This document shows positions 24,130-32,846 of a stretch of 64,000 nucleotides of DNA, one piece after another (positions within the stretch are counted from its first letter, which is position 1; the number at the start of each line of letters is the position of its first letter). Where the stretch lies: the NCBI RefSeq assembly GCF_024105655.1, contig NZ_JAAAMH010000015.1:16714-80713 (forward strand), given 5' to 3'. The notes below the pieces were generated by a model, which worked only from the letters and a program-made list of their open reading frames with translations, was not told where the DNA came from and did not search any database. A program made the translations under genes and the position numbers. The DNA is from Aliihoeflea sp. 40Bstr573. GTDB lineage: Bacteria; Pseudomonadota; Alphaproteobacteria; Rhizobiales; Rhizobiaceae.

Positions 24130-25982
24130 TTCACGAGCGCCTCGATCGCCGCTTTCAGATAGGCAGGTACGGCGAATACCTTGCCGCTGTTGATTTCCTC
24201 GGCGATGAGCTGCGCGAAATCGCCCTTGCGGGTGGTCTCAAAGAGCTTCTGGATTGCGACCGCCTGGGCAGCTCCGGCCTGCGCGACCGCCACGTCCCAT
24301 TTGTCCGCTGATCGAGGATGAAGCTTGACGTAGACCTCTTTGAGGAGCGCCGCATTGCCCGCGCGGACTAATTCCGTCTCCAGGGAGTAGTCGTTGATGA
24401 CGACCTCAAGGAGATCGCCCGCGCCGAGCCCCGCGGCCGTCGCCTCCAGGTCACGCTTGCGTCCGGCGCCCGGGGTCATCGCTCCTTCTGCCACCTCGCC
24501 GCCATCCCCATCGGTCAAGACGACCAGCCGGTCGGCGATCCGGACCTCGTTGAATGGAGTGAGAAGCAGCTTGGTGTATGGCCCAAAATCGACGCCGTCG
24601 ATTGGCACGAAGACCGCGGAGCGAAACAAGCGGAGCTTGTCCGCGTCATCTTTCAACACGATCTTCTTCGCCATGACGGGAAGCAGAAGCGCTTCGGCGA
24701 TGCCTTCCACCAAAAGCACACGCCCTCCGAATAGCAAGGCCGACTTGGTTACATCCAGGTATCGATCGACCTTGCGCCGTTCGACTAGCTCGAGCGCCAG
24801 CTCCGCGAGCGGGATGCAACGCGTCTCCCGTCTCGGCCTCACCGCCGGCATCACAGGGTTCGGCTCTGTATCCGGTACGTTCTCAGCGGGAACGCTGGCG
24901 AGCGGATGCGCCTTATCTTCTGCAATCGCCGGCGCGGCCGCTGCGCGCGCGGGAAGAAAGGAGCGGAAAAAGACGAGCTTCTTGCTCTCCACCCAGGCGG
25001 ATAGGTTCGGCGAATGGGTCGCGACGATCACCTGCAGCTCTCCCGCTGGTCCCTGATTGTCCACGCGCGGCTTGCGCGACTTCTCGGCCTGCTCATCAAG
25101 GAAGCTGAGCACCGCGGCCTGAAGCTGCGGGTGAAGATGCGCTTCAGGCTCTTCGACGAGGAAAAGTGTCAGGTCGGCATCATTGACCTTCTCGAGTTCG
25201 ACCGCGATCGTCGCCATGTAGAGAAGGTTCGCGTAGCCATGCCCGGAATAACGGAGGTCTTCCGGTTCGATACCGTGATCGGCGAGCTTAAAGCGAAGAT
25301 CGCGCGCGATATCGATCAGCTTCTCATCGTTTGCAAAACCGAGAGATGCCGCCTGCCGGCGCACGCCCGCTGTCAACGCGCTCAGCCCCACTTCCACGGC
25401 GCCACCTACCTTGCCAAGGATCTCCGCTTCCACGCCGCGCCGAAGCGCCTTTGCCAGTGCTTCCGGATCGCCCCCTTCAAGAAAGTGATTCAATAGCGCG
25501 TAGATGCGAGTCGGATTGCCCGACGCGAGCGCGCGTTTGGCATCCCGCAAAGGCGGTAGATAGACGTGCCGGATCATCTCGTGGCAGCCCGGCTCCGGAT
25601 TGCCCTGCTGCTGCCCAGCCCACAGAACCGGCCGAACCGGGAAGCGGCGCGTGGCCTCGTCGTATTTGAGGCCGAAGATGCATCCGGAAATAGCAGCGTC
25701 AGTGGCGGCCGAAATCATGCGGCCTTGTTGCGCGGGGTTAAGCTCGGCGAACGTAGCGGTCAGCTCGAATTTTCGGTCCGCACTTCCAAATCGGATATCC
25801 GTCGCTTCGCAATAGAGCTCGCGTCGCCCGCCGAGCGGCGCGGTCAGGAGCCGTATCGCATCGATGGCATTGCTTTTTCCGCCGTTGTTCTCTCCGACCA
25901 GGATCGTCAGATCTTTACAAAGCGGAATCTCTAACTGACTAAATGAACGAAAATTATTCAAACCTAGATTCTTAAGATACAT
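24126..25982 (-). CDS. gajA: OLD-family ATPase/TOPRIM endonuclease, Gabija GajA
   Basis: This 618-residue protein has an N-terminal ABC/SMC-type ATPase: Walker A GENNGGKS at residues 30-37, Walker B LFLVEEPEAHLHPQ, and a His switch in VATHSPNLS. The C-terminal TOPRIM nuclease has VLLVEGIAEALLL for the catalytic Glu and VVLTDGDGGE for the acidic metal site. Such class 2 OLD proteins paired with a UvrD helicase define Gabija, where GajA nicks phage DNA when nucleotides are depleted. The start ATG 25982 follows GGGAGGGGG; the longer open frame upstream lacks conserved content. An unusual Ala/Pro-rich insert lies between the two domains (about 400-440). Confidence 0.9.
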   Translation of the reverse strand: MYLKNLGLNNFRSFSQLEIPLCKDLTILVGENNGGKSNAIDAIRLLTAPLGGRRELYCEATDIRFGSADRKFELTATFAELNPAQQGRMISAATDAAISGCIFGLKYDEATRRFPVRPVLWAGQQQGNPEPGCHEMIRHVYLPPLRDAKRALASGNPTRIYALLNHFLEGGDPEALAKALRRGVEAEILGKVGGAVEVGLSALTAGVRRQAASLGFANDEKLIDIARDLRFKLADHGIEPEDLRYSGHGYANLLYMATIAVELEKVNDADLTLFLVEEPEAHLHPQLQAAVLSFLDEQAEKSRKPRVDNQGPAGELQVIVATHSPNLSAWVESKKLVFFRSFLPARAAAAPAIAEDKAHPLASVPAENVPDTEPNPVMPAVRPRRETRCIPLAELALELVERRKVDRYLDVTKSALLFGGRVLLVEGIAEALLLPVMAKKIVLKDDADKLRLFRSAVFVPIDGVDFGPYTKLLLTPFNEVRIADRLVVLTDGDGGEVAEGAMTPGAGRKRDLEATAAGLGAGDLLEVVINDYSLETELVRAGNAALLKEVYVKLHPRSADKWDVAVAQAGAAQAVAIQKLFETTRKGDFAQLIAEEINSGKVFAVPAYLKAAIEALVK

Positions 25983-26367
25983 GCCCCCTCCCGCTCGGCG
26001 AAGCTTACCGAGTGCCGCAACTCTTTGTTCTATTTGAACCAACGCGGTGTCGATCGCCAATGGCAATCTACGCGAGAAACCATTGCGGCTGCGCGAAACT
26101 GAACTTGTTTTCGCTGTGAGAAGGACCGCGGCCGAACTTCCTTCTCTGCATTCCAACTCTCCAGTTCCGTCAAACACCTTATCTCGGTGTCCACGAAACC
26201 GGCAGCAGGCCAAATGGTGGATCTTTCCCGTCCGCTTTTGGCGGCAAATCTAGGAAAGTAGCCGTTCAGGTGCCGCCGTCATTCGATTGCAACGCGACCC
26301 CATCTCAGGTGCCGACGACAGACCGTCGTTACCGCCGAGAACAGGCAACGCAAACGAGATGCAGCGA
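25983..26367. other. Gap between gajA and the DUF4145 gene
   Basis: About 385 bases lie between the 3' end of the DUF4145 gene and gajA, both on the minus strand. The region must contain the Gabija promoter, but I can point to no clear promoter hexamers, RNA gene or repeat. Confidence 0.5.
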
Positions 26368-27600
26368 TCACTGTGCCTTCTGGCGCGCGGGCGTGGCGTT
26401 TCGGATATCCTCCGCTGCGCCGGTGAGAACGAATGCGCGATGCAGGAAATTCTCGATGATGTTGACGATATGCCCGAGGCGCGCGGCTGTCGGTGTGTAG
26501 CCGCGATGCGCCGAGGCATTCCCCGCGTCCGCCACCGCTTCCAGCGTCGTCTTCTCGTCCGCGCTAATGTGGCCTCCAGTCTGCAAGGCCAACAACTTGC
26601 CCTCGAATCCGCCGCGCGGATCCCCGATCAGAAGATAGCCGGCGCGGTCGAGCAAGGTGCGGGCCCCGACCGAGGCGAGCACGTTCAGCCCGGCATTCAG
26701 CGCGGCATAGAGCTCATCCAACACGTTTCTGAGAACCTCATCGGTGATGGTGTCGGACCATTCCGGCTTCGCGCGCACGCTCGGCGCCGGGTAATAGACC
26801 TCCTTGATCCCTGGGCGCATCACCATGCGCCCATACGCGTCATAGTCCATCTCGTCCCATTCCGAGAACCAATGCTCCTGGCGAACCGACAGCGTGTCAC
26901 AGCCGCAGCACTGCAGCACCTCGAAGCTGTCGCTCCATGAGATCGGCCCGTCATTCCCGGTCACGGTGTGTTCCGCGCGCACCCACGAATTGGTTAGGCC
27001 GCGGCACTTGTTGCAGTGCGCCTTGATGATCCGATCGACCTTAGCAACGGCGTCGGCCGCAGACGGAGCTGTCACCGGCTCCGCCTTTTCCGCGCCTGGC
27101 GCCTGCAGCCTGGTCCAGCCACGTGTTGTGATGCTGATGCAATCGTCCGGCACGAAAACGATCAGGCCTTCGCCCTCGGCTCGCGAGATCAATTCGTCGA
27201 CCCGCCTGCCGTCGATTGTCCCGATCACCCCTGTGAGATCTTCTTCGTCCGGAAGCTCCACGGCCCCGAGATGGTCGTCTTCTAGTTGTCCTGCCGTCCA
27301 GACCAGAAGGTTGGTCATCTGCCGGTCGATGGTCGGCAGTGGGCGCTTGAGCATGTCATCCAAATTGACCGAGTTGATTTCCGGCCACTCGGCATCCGTC
27401 GTCGAGGCCATCAATCTGGTGGCATGACTGAGCCGAGCGACCACCTTCCTGTCGTCGGCGGGCAGGCGCGTCTCCAGCATCGACAGTGCACTTCCCGTGA
27501 TCTGGTACTTGCCGCACTTGCGGCACTGCACTCGCCGATAGTCCCCGCCGTTCGGCTGCTCAAGGTTTGCCGACGTCTTGCAGATCGGGCAGAATCCCAT
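26368..27600 (-). CDS. Double zinc-ribbon DUF4145 (HEPN-like) protein
   Basis: This 410-residue protein is not assigned a function. An N-terminal zinc ribbon is visible (CPIC near residue 4 and CRKC near 25), and a second one in the middle (CNKC and CCGC, about 205-245). The C-terminal 120 residues resemble DUF4145, a helical HEPN-like domain; the stretch DAGNASAHRGYTPT corresponds to its conserved GN-x-x-x-H segment. The ATG at 27600 is chosen because TGGAGAG precedes it and the first ribbon starts there. DUF4145 domains often accompany restriction and defence genes. It is divergent from the DUF2971 gene and sits behind the Gabija genes. Confidence 0.75.
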   Translation of the reverse strand: MGFCPICKTSANLEQPNGGDYRRVQCRKCGKYQITGSALSMLETRLPADDRKVVARLSHATRLMASTTDAEWPEINSVNLDDMLKRPLPTIDRQMTNLLVWTAGQLEDDHLGAVELPDEEDLTGVIGTIDGRRVDELISRAEGEGLIVFVPDDCISITTRGWTRLQAPGAEKAEPVTAPSAADAVAKVDRIIKAHCNKCRGLTNSWVRAEHTVTGNDGPISWSDSFEVLQCCGCDTLSVRQEHWFSEWDEMDYDAYGRMVMRPGIKEVYYPAPSVRAKPEWSDTITDEVLRNVLDELYAALNAGLNVLASVGARTLLDRAGYLLIGDPRGGFEGKLLALQTGGHISADEKTTLEAVADAGNASAHRGYTPTAARLGHIVNIIENFLHRAFVLTGAAEDIRNATPARQKAQ

Positions 27601-27705
27601 CCACCGCTCTCCATACGTTTTTCCGGCCAAGCCGATTGCGCTGGCCCAACCGGCAATTGATGATCCAAATATTGTAACTTGGATGATTGTCGTATCGGGG
27701 GGATC

Positions 27706-28707
27706 ATGTCGAAACAACCAAACAGGCCCACACGGCTATACAAGTACCGCGCCTTCAGCAATCGCCTCCTCGACATGCTGGTGGACGACGAACTCTACTA
27801 TGCCAATCCCAGCGACTTCAACGATCCCCTCGATAGCCGGCCTACGCTCGCTGCCGACCTTGATGTCCATCAATTGGAGCAGGTACTGAGCCGCCTCGTT
27901 GAGCAGCGGACCAAGGAGGAGATGACCGCCGCAGCAAAGGCCATAAAGTATCGTGGTCCGAGAACAATAGACCACATTGCCCGCCACAGCCGCACAAAGG
28001 CTGACCAGCTTGTCAGGGAGGTCGAATACGCTGCCGGCAATCCGATCTATGAGGTGATGGATCCGCACAAGTTCCTTCTCGGGCGGTATCTCGAGGAGGA
28101 ATTGCTACGCCGCTATGACAGAGGAATTGTCTCCTTTGGTTCGCGCGCAACCTGCCCGCTAATGTGGAGTCACTACGCCGACCAGCATCGTGGAATTTGC
28201 GCCGGCTACTCGGTCCCCGCCGATGCGACCGATCAGCTTCACAAGATCAACTACGGTGGCAGCCGCAACGTCAGGGCAAGCGACGTCGCCGTTATGGACA
28301 CCGACACAGACGCCCGCCGCCGCGTCGATGAAGCTGTGCTGCTCCGCAAGGCGGCCAGTTGGCGCTATGAGCGCGAATGGCGCTTGATCGGAACCCGCGG
28401 CTCGCAGCCGTCGCGCCTCGAACTGGAGGAAGTGGTCTTCGGTATCCGGTGCAAGCCCACCGTGAAATTTGCGATCGTCAAGGCGCTTGAGAACCGCCGC
28501 CGGCCGGTGCGGTTCAGCGAGATGCACGAGGTCTCAGGCACGTTCCTGCTTCGCAAGCGTCGTCTCGACGTCGACGAACTCGGGATGTCGCTTCCCCGTC
28601 GCTCTCGCGACGCTCTGGAAGCCTTCGAAAACCTCGACATCCCTCTGCCGCCCAAACCGCACGACGATACGACGGGCCGTCCCCAAACGGCAGAACCACA
28701 ACTATGA
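27706..28707 (+). CDS. DUF2971 family protein
   Basis: This 333-residue protein has the three hallmark segments of DUF2971: LYKYRAFSNRLL with YYANPSDFNDPLDSR at the N-terminus, SFGSRATCPLMWSHYADQHRG in the middle, and KAASWRYEREWRLIG later. The family is widely scattered in variable genome regions and its biochemistry is unknown. GGGGGG precedes the ATG at 27706. The gene overlaps the following one by 4 bp (ATGA), so the two form an operon. The C-terminal 60 residues are basic and proline-rich and outside the family core. The island context suggests a defence role, but this is inference. Confidence 0.85.
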   Translation: MSKQPNRPTRLYKYRAFSNRLLDMLVDDELYYANPSDFNDPLDSRPTLAADLDVHQLEQVLSRLVEQRTKEEMTAAAKAIKYRGPRTIDHIARHSRTKADQLVREVEYAAGNPIYEVMDPHKFLLGRYLEEELLRRYDRGIVSFGSRATCPLMWSHYADQHRGICAGYSVPADATDQLHKINYGGSRNVRASDVAVMDTDTDARRRVDEAVLLRKAASWRYEREWRLIGTRGSQPSRLELEEVVFGIRCKPTVKFAIVKALENRRRPVRFSEMHEVSGTFLLRKRRLDVDELGMSLPRRSRDALEAFENLDIPLPPKPHDDTTGRPQTAEPQL

Positions 28708-29324
28708 CCACGGGCACCAATACTACCGACTTCGAGGCCTTGCTGCGACCAGAGTTTCGCTGGCCGACAAGGGGCGACCAGGCCTTCACCACATCCGACC
28801 GGTGGCAGAACAATTCCTATATCGATCGCCACGGTCATGGACGCTTTGTCATGATGATGACCGGCTACAAGATGGCTGCCGATCTCATGGTCGCGCATGT
28901 AGCCGACGCGCAAAACGACGGCGACGCCCTGGTGTTCCCGGTCATCTTCAACTATCGGCAGTTCGTCGAACTGTCGCTCAAATACCTGATTGCCACCTAC
29001 GGCCACACCGTCGGCACTGACGCACAGTGGAACACCCACGACCTCGGCATTTTGTGGGCCACATTTGTCGAGGTCCTCGACGCTTATGGCCACGAGGATA
29101 CGGAAGGCACGGACGGTGTGGTCGGCGACATCATCGCCGAGTTCGCCAGGGTCGATCCCAGATCCTTTTCGTACCGCTATCCGGTCGACACCAAGGGCAA
29201 GCTCGTCAATCTCGCCCACGATGAGGTCGATCTTCATCGCCTTGCCGATGTGATGAAAGGGCTCGAAGGTTACTTTTCCGGGTGCGACGGCTATCTCGAC
29301 AGCCTGCAGAGTGCCGGGCCATAG
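28704..29324 (+). CDS. Unrecognised 206-aa protein coupled to DUF2971
   Basis: I do not recognise this protein with confidence. It is soluble, with no signal peptide or membrane segment. A helix-rich centre (FPVIFNYRQFVELSLKYLIA, about 74-93) resembles the packing helix of HEPN-like domains, and a C-terminal segment LAHDEVDLHRLADVMKGLEGYF looks like a second long helix. Its start is fused by ATGA to the DUF2971 stop codon, so the products are probably made in fixed ratio and may act together. The gene ends the putative defence island. Confidence 0.7.
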   Translation: MTTGTNTTDFEALLRPEFRWPTRGDQAFTTSDRWQNNSYIDRHGHGRFVMMMTGYKMAADLMVAHVADAQNDGDALVFPVIFNYRQFVELSLKYLIATYGHTVGTDAQWNTHDLGILWATFVEVLDAYGHEDTEGTDGVVGDIIAEFARVDPRSFSYRYPVDTKGKLVNLAHDEVDLHRLADVMKGLEGYFSGCDGYLDSLQSAGP

Positions 29325-29864
29325 CGCGCAATATCCGTTAACCGCGCTGACGCAGACCCGAGTTCAGCCGTCCAGCCGCCCGAAGTACAGATCGTCGGTG
29401 AACGCCTCGAACGGCTCTGATGTCGGTTTGCGAAAATACGAAGATGTCACTCCACGGCGGCCATCCGTATGCGGCGGGTAAACGGCAGGTTTCGGGCCGT
29501 GGTGGGCGTGGCCTAAGATTTCCTTCTGGGGTCGTTGGCTGAACGCCGGCTTTCTCGCTTCTCGCGCCAGAACCGGACTGGCAGCAGACGGCCCCGTAGG
29601 CGCCGATATGATGGGTGTCCTTGAGTGCGATGCAACGGCTGTGGGACTGATCAAGGCGCAGGGCCACAATACATTGCGCAGCCGATGGAACGGCCATGGC
29701 AGTATCGCCCCGTGCCATGATGGTCGGTCAGCCTTCCGTCTGATCGCGCGGTGTAGAAGCGCTCGACATGGCGCCGTATCTTCGGGGCACATCAATATTT
29801 AACACGAGTGTGTCGGCGCTCTTGGAGGCCTTGGCATGCAGTGCTCAGTGCTGGAAGATAACGT
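29325..29864. other. 540-bp gap with an intergenic repeat copy
   Basis: No gene is supported here. The short overlapping frames on both strands lack ribosome sites and recognisable sequence. One copy of the dispersed repeat lies at 29541-29610. This may be a decayed boundary of the defence island. Confidence 0.55.
29541..29610 (+). repeat. Dispersed intergenic repeat, copy A
   Basis: It shares with copy B the blocks GAA-Y-G-Y-CGGCTTTCT, CGCTT, CTCGC, AGAACCGGAC and ACGGCCCC in the same order. Copies C and D share the later blocks. Confidence 0.6.
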
Positions 29865-30902
29865 ATGAAAACCAAGAACGTCGCCAGGGTAGCAATCGCC
29901 GGCTTCGGGGGAGTGGGGCGCGCGACGGCCAATCTTCTCCTGAGCCGCCGCCAGCGATATCGAGAGGTATACGGAGCTGAAGTCCGCCTTGTCGCCGTCT
30001 GCGGATCGCGATCCGGCTTGGCCGACGTAGGCGGCCTAGAACCTGAGAGTCTGGACGCATTTGAGCCCGGTCTGTCGGGTCCGGCATTCATCGAGGCAAG
30101 TGGCGCCGACATCGTTATCGAAGCGGGCCCAAGCGATTTCCGCACTGGTGGCCCGGGCCTCGCCTATCTCCGTTCCACCCTTTCGGCGGGGCGCGATGCC
30201 ATCGTCATATCCAAGGGTGCACTGGTTCACAGCGGCCCGGAACTGCGCGCCATGGCTCGTTCCACAGGCGCGACACTTAAGCTGAGCGGCGCAGCGGCAG
30301 CCGCTCTGCCCACGATCGACCTCCTCGAGAACAGTCTGAAAGGCTGCGAGGTGCTGGAAATCTTGGGCATTTTTAACGCCACCACCAACTACCTGCTGGA
30401 TGCGATGATGAACCAGAACCTCGGCTTCGAGGAGGCGCTGGCGCGCGCCCAGGCGGGCGGCTTCGCTGAAGCAGACTCACGCAACGACATCGAAGGCTGG
30501 GACACTGCCAGCAAGCTCGTCCTAATATCCAATTTTGGCCTCGATGCCGACCTGACGATGGACAACCTCTCCGTGGAAGGCATTCAGTCGGTCGCGGCGC
30601 ATGACATCGAAGCATGGAGAAAGCGGGGGCTCGTTCCCAAGCTAGTGGGTAGTCTCGTCCGGGCGGAAGGCGCGACACGGGCGGCCGTCGGCGTCCGGAC
30701 CTACCCACTGAGCGATCCGCTCGCGCATGTGTCTGGAAAGAACAAGGCTATCCGGATTACCACGGACGCGATGGGCGAGACGATCGCTATCGGATCAGGA
30801 ACCGAGCCGCTCGCCACCGCGGCGGCCGCGCTCAAGGATCTCGAACATATTCTGACGGCACGAGCGGCTCGGGCTACCGGCTGTTCGGGGGGATTGGAAT
30901 GA
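29865..30902 (+). CDS. Homoserine dehydrogenase-like oxidoreductase
   Basis: This 345-residue protein has the NAD(P)-binding motif VAIAGFGGVGRATA at the N-terminus and the homoserine dehydrogenase catalytic region (GIFNATTNYLLDAM, then GFAEADSRNDIEGWDTASKLVLISN). It lacks the C-terminal ACT domain of the usual biosynthetic enzyme (about 430 residues), as do shorter paralogues. The reaction would be aspartate-semialdehyde/homoserine interconversion or oxidation of a similar amino alcohol. It overlaps the amidotransferase gene by 4 bp, so it is probably not the main threonine-pathway gene but part of a small operon of unknown purpose. Confidence 0.85.
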   Translation: MKTKNVARVAIAGFGGVGRATANLLLSRRQRYREVYGAEVRLVAVCGSRSGLADVGGLEPESLDAFEPGLSGPAFIEASGADIVIEAGPSDFRTGGPGLAYLRSTLSAGRDAIVISKGALVHSGPELRAMARSTGATLKLSGAAAAALPTIDLLENSLKGCEVLEILGIFNATTNYLLDAMMNQNLGFEEALARAQAGGFAEADSRNDIEGWDTASKLVLISNFGLDADLTMDNLSVEGIQSVAAHDIEAWRKRGLVPKLVGSLVRAEGATRAAVGVRTYPLSDPLAHVSGKNKAIRITTDAMGETIAIGSGTEPLATAAAALKDLEHILTARAARATGCSGGLE

Positions 30903-31603
30903 CAATGAAGACCGTACAGGCCATCCGCCACATAGGCTTCGAGGACCTGGGCAGCTTCGCGTCCCCCTTGAGAGAGGCCGGGTGCGACATCGAGTACATC
31001 GATGTCGCAGAGCGCGATCCGGCAACGCTCGATCCTCTCGGCGCCGATCTCCTAGTGGTTCTGGGCGGTCCGATCGGCGTCTACGATCACGATGCCTATC
31101 CGGTCATCACCGAGGAGATAGGCGTGTTGCGGGCGCGGATCGCGGCCGATCGGCCAACGCTCGGAATATGCCTCGGCGCGCAACTGATGGCGGCAGCCCT
31201 CGGTGCTCGTGTCTATCCGGGGCCGGTCAAGGAAATCGGCTGGTCGGCACTCGATCTGTCGGATACGGCCGAACCCAACCCTCTCGCAGCACTGCGCGGC
31301 GTTCAAGTGCTTCACTGGCATGGGGACACGTTCGACCTGCCCAAAGACAGCACTCTGCTAGCATCGACCCCGCTTTGCACAAACCAGGCCTTTTCGCGCG
31401 GACCCAATGTGCTCGGCCTCCAATTTCATCCGGAGGTCCTTGGCGCTCGGTTCGAGCATTGGCTTCTGGGCCATGCCAATGAACTGGCCACCGCAGGGAT
31501 CGACCCCGTCACGCTGCGCCACGATTCGCACCGATATGCCAGCAAGCTTGAACAAGCCGGCGCTACATTGCTCACCGGCTGGCTATCGCAACTGGCGCGC
31601 TGA
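30899..31603 (+). CDS. Class I glutamine amidotransferase-like protein
   Basis: This 234-residue protein has a GATase1 domain. The nucleophile elbow is GICLGAQLMA (Cys near residue 97), and the His-Glu of the triad is in LQFHPEV (near 179). An oxyanion-type loop VLGGPIGVYD lies upstream. Stand-alone members of this group (often named GMP synthase-like) act on glutamine or gamma-glutamyl compounds. The ATGA overlap with the homoserine dehydrogenase-like gene implies linked amino-acid metabolism. The substrate is not identifiable. Confidence 0.85.
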   Translation: MTMKTVQAIRHIGFEDLGSFASPLREAGCDIEYIDVAERDPATLDPLGADLLVVLGGPIGVYDHDAYPVITEEIGVLRARIAADRPTLGICLGAQLMAAALGARVYPGPVKEIGWSALDLSDTAEPNPLAALRGVQVLHWHGDTFDLPKDSTLLASTPLCTNQAFSRGPNVLGLQFHPEVLGARFEHWLLGHANELATAGIDPVTLRHDSHRYASKLEQAGATLLTGWLSQLAR

Positions 31604-31823
31604 TCCGATCGGCAATCTTCGCCCCGCTTGGCAAAGCTATCGAAAGTCACTGCAGCGCGATGAAACGTTCGTTCGGTTCTTTGGAGACGGTGCAACTGAA
31701 GCGAATGCGTGGCGACAGGAATATGCGACCCCCACCTGTCCGGCATGCACTAGGTGACATCTCTTTCGGCGATACGGTAAAGCTCATTCCCGCCATGCAA
31801 CGTCGCGAAACAGGGAACGCTGG

Positions 31824-32717
31824 ATGAATATCGAAGACCTGCGGACATTCGTCGAAGTCGCCGACGCTGGGGGCGTTTCGGCTGCCGCACGTCGCCTTGG
31901 CGTCTCCAAGTCGATCGTCAGCCGCAGGCTTTTCCGGCTTGAGGGGGAACTCGGCGTCCAGCTTGTTGCTCGAACCACACGGGGCGCGGCGCTCACCGAA
32001 GCCGGTATCGCGTTTCGAGATCATGCAGCGAGAGTCGGCGCCGAGATCGAAGCGGCAAGGGAAACCATTCAACCCACCGGCGACCTAACCGGCCGTCTTC
32101 GCGTCGCAATGCCCCTTACCTTCGGCCCGACACACCTTGCGCCGGTGCTGGCGGAACTGGCGTGTCGCCATCCCAGACTTCATATTCATTCGTCCTACAG
32201 CGACCGCTTCGTCGATCTTATCGCCGAGGGGTTTGATTGCGCGATCCGGGTTGGACTCCTCCAGGACTCCAACATGGTCGCGAGGCGCGTTGGCACCATC
32301 CATGCGAAGTTTCTTGCCAGCCCGAACTACATAGCGGCGAATGGCGCGCCGGAGGTACCAGAGGAGATCATCCTGCACCAGGCGCTGATGCAAGGCACGG
32401 AAGCCTGGCAGTTCATGGATGGCGATAAGGTCGTGACCATCAATCCGCAGGGGCGCTACAAAGCCGACAATGGTATCGCGCTCGCGGCCGCCGCCGCGGC
32501 TGGGCTGGGCGTCGCCTGGTTGCCCGATTGTGTCACCGATCCTTATGTGGCCTCGGGCGCACTGGTTCCGATCATGACACGTTACCCGCCGCCCTCGGCG
32601 GGCGTCTACGTCGTCCGGCCGCCAGGCCAGCATCCATCTCGGAAGGTACGGGTCCTGACCGACTTGCTCATCGAATGTCTTGCGGAAGACCCACACCTTT
32701 CGAAGATCGACAGCTAG
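31824..32717 (+). CDS. LysR-family transcriptional regulator
   Basis: This 297-residue regulator begins with a standard LysR helix-turn-helix (MNIEDLRTFVEVADAGGVSA, then AARRLGVSKSIVSRRLFRLE) and continues as a periplasmic-binding-like effector domain of the CrgA/DhcR type (GRLRVAMPLTFGPTHLAPVL). It lies 130 bp before a pirin gene in the same direction. LysR-pirin pairs are common in proteobacteria, and it probably controls the pirin gene. The effector is unknown. Confidence 0.93.
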   Translation: MNIEDLRTFVEVADAGGVSAAARRLGVSKSIVSRRLFRLEGELGVQLVARTTRGAALTEAGIAFRDHAARVGAEIEAARETIQPTGDLTGRLRVAMPLTFGPTHLAPVLAELACRHPRLHIHSSYSDRFVDLIAEGFDCAIRVGLLQDSNMVARRVGTIHAKFLASPNYIAANGAPEVPEEIILHQALMQGTEAWQFMDGDKVVTINPQGRYKADNGIALAAAAAAGLGVAWLPDCVTDPYVASGALVPIMTRYPPPSAGVYVVRPPGQHPSRKVRVLTDLLIECLAEDPHLSKIDS

Positions 32718-32846
32718 CCCCTGTCTGTCGCCTCATTTCAATGGCGTTCCACTTTTTGCGACACTGCTCAGCGGGTTGCGGAGCTAGCTGAGAGGAAGGC
32801 CAGCGGGTAGGTCACTCATCTGGCGGATGATGAAAGGATAGCGCAG

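Noticed and set aside
29338..29795. Overlapping minus-strand frames after the 206-aa gene, considered as a transposase remnant
   Set aside because: No transposase motif could be found in any frame, and the dispersed repeat lies inside.
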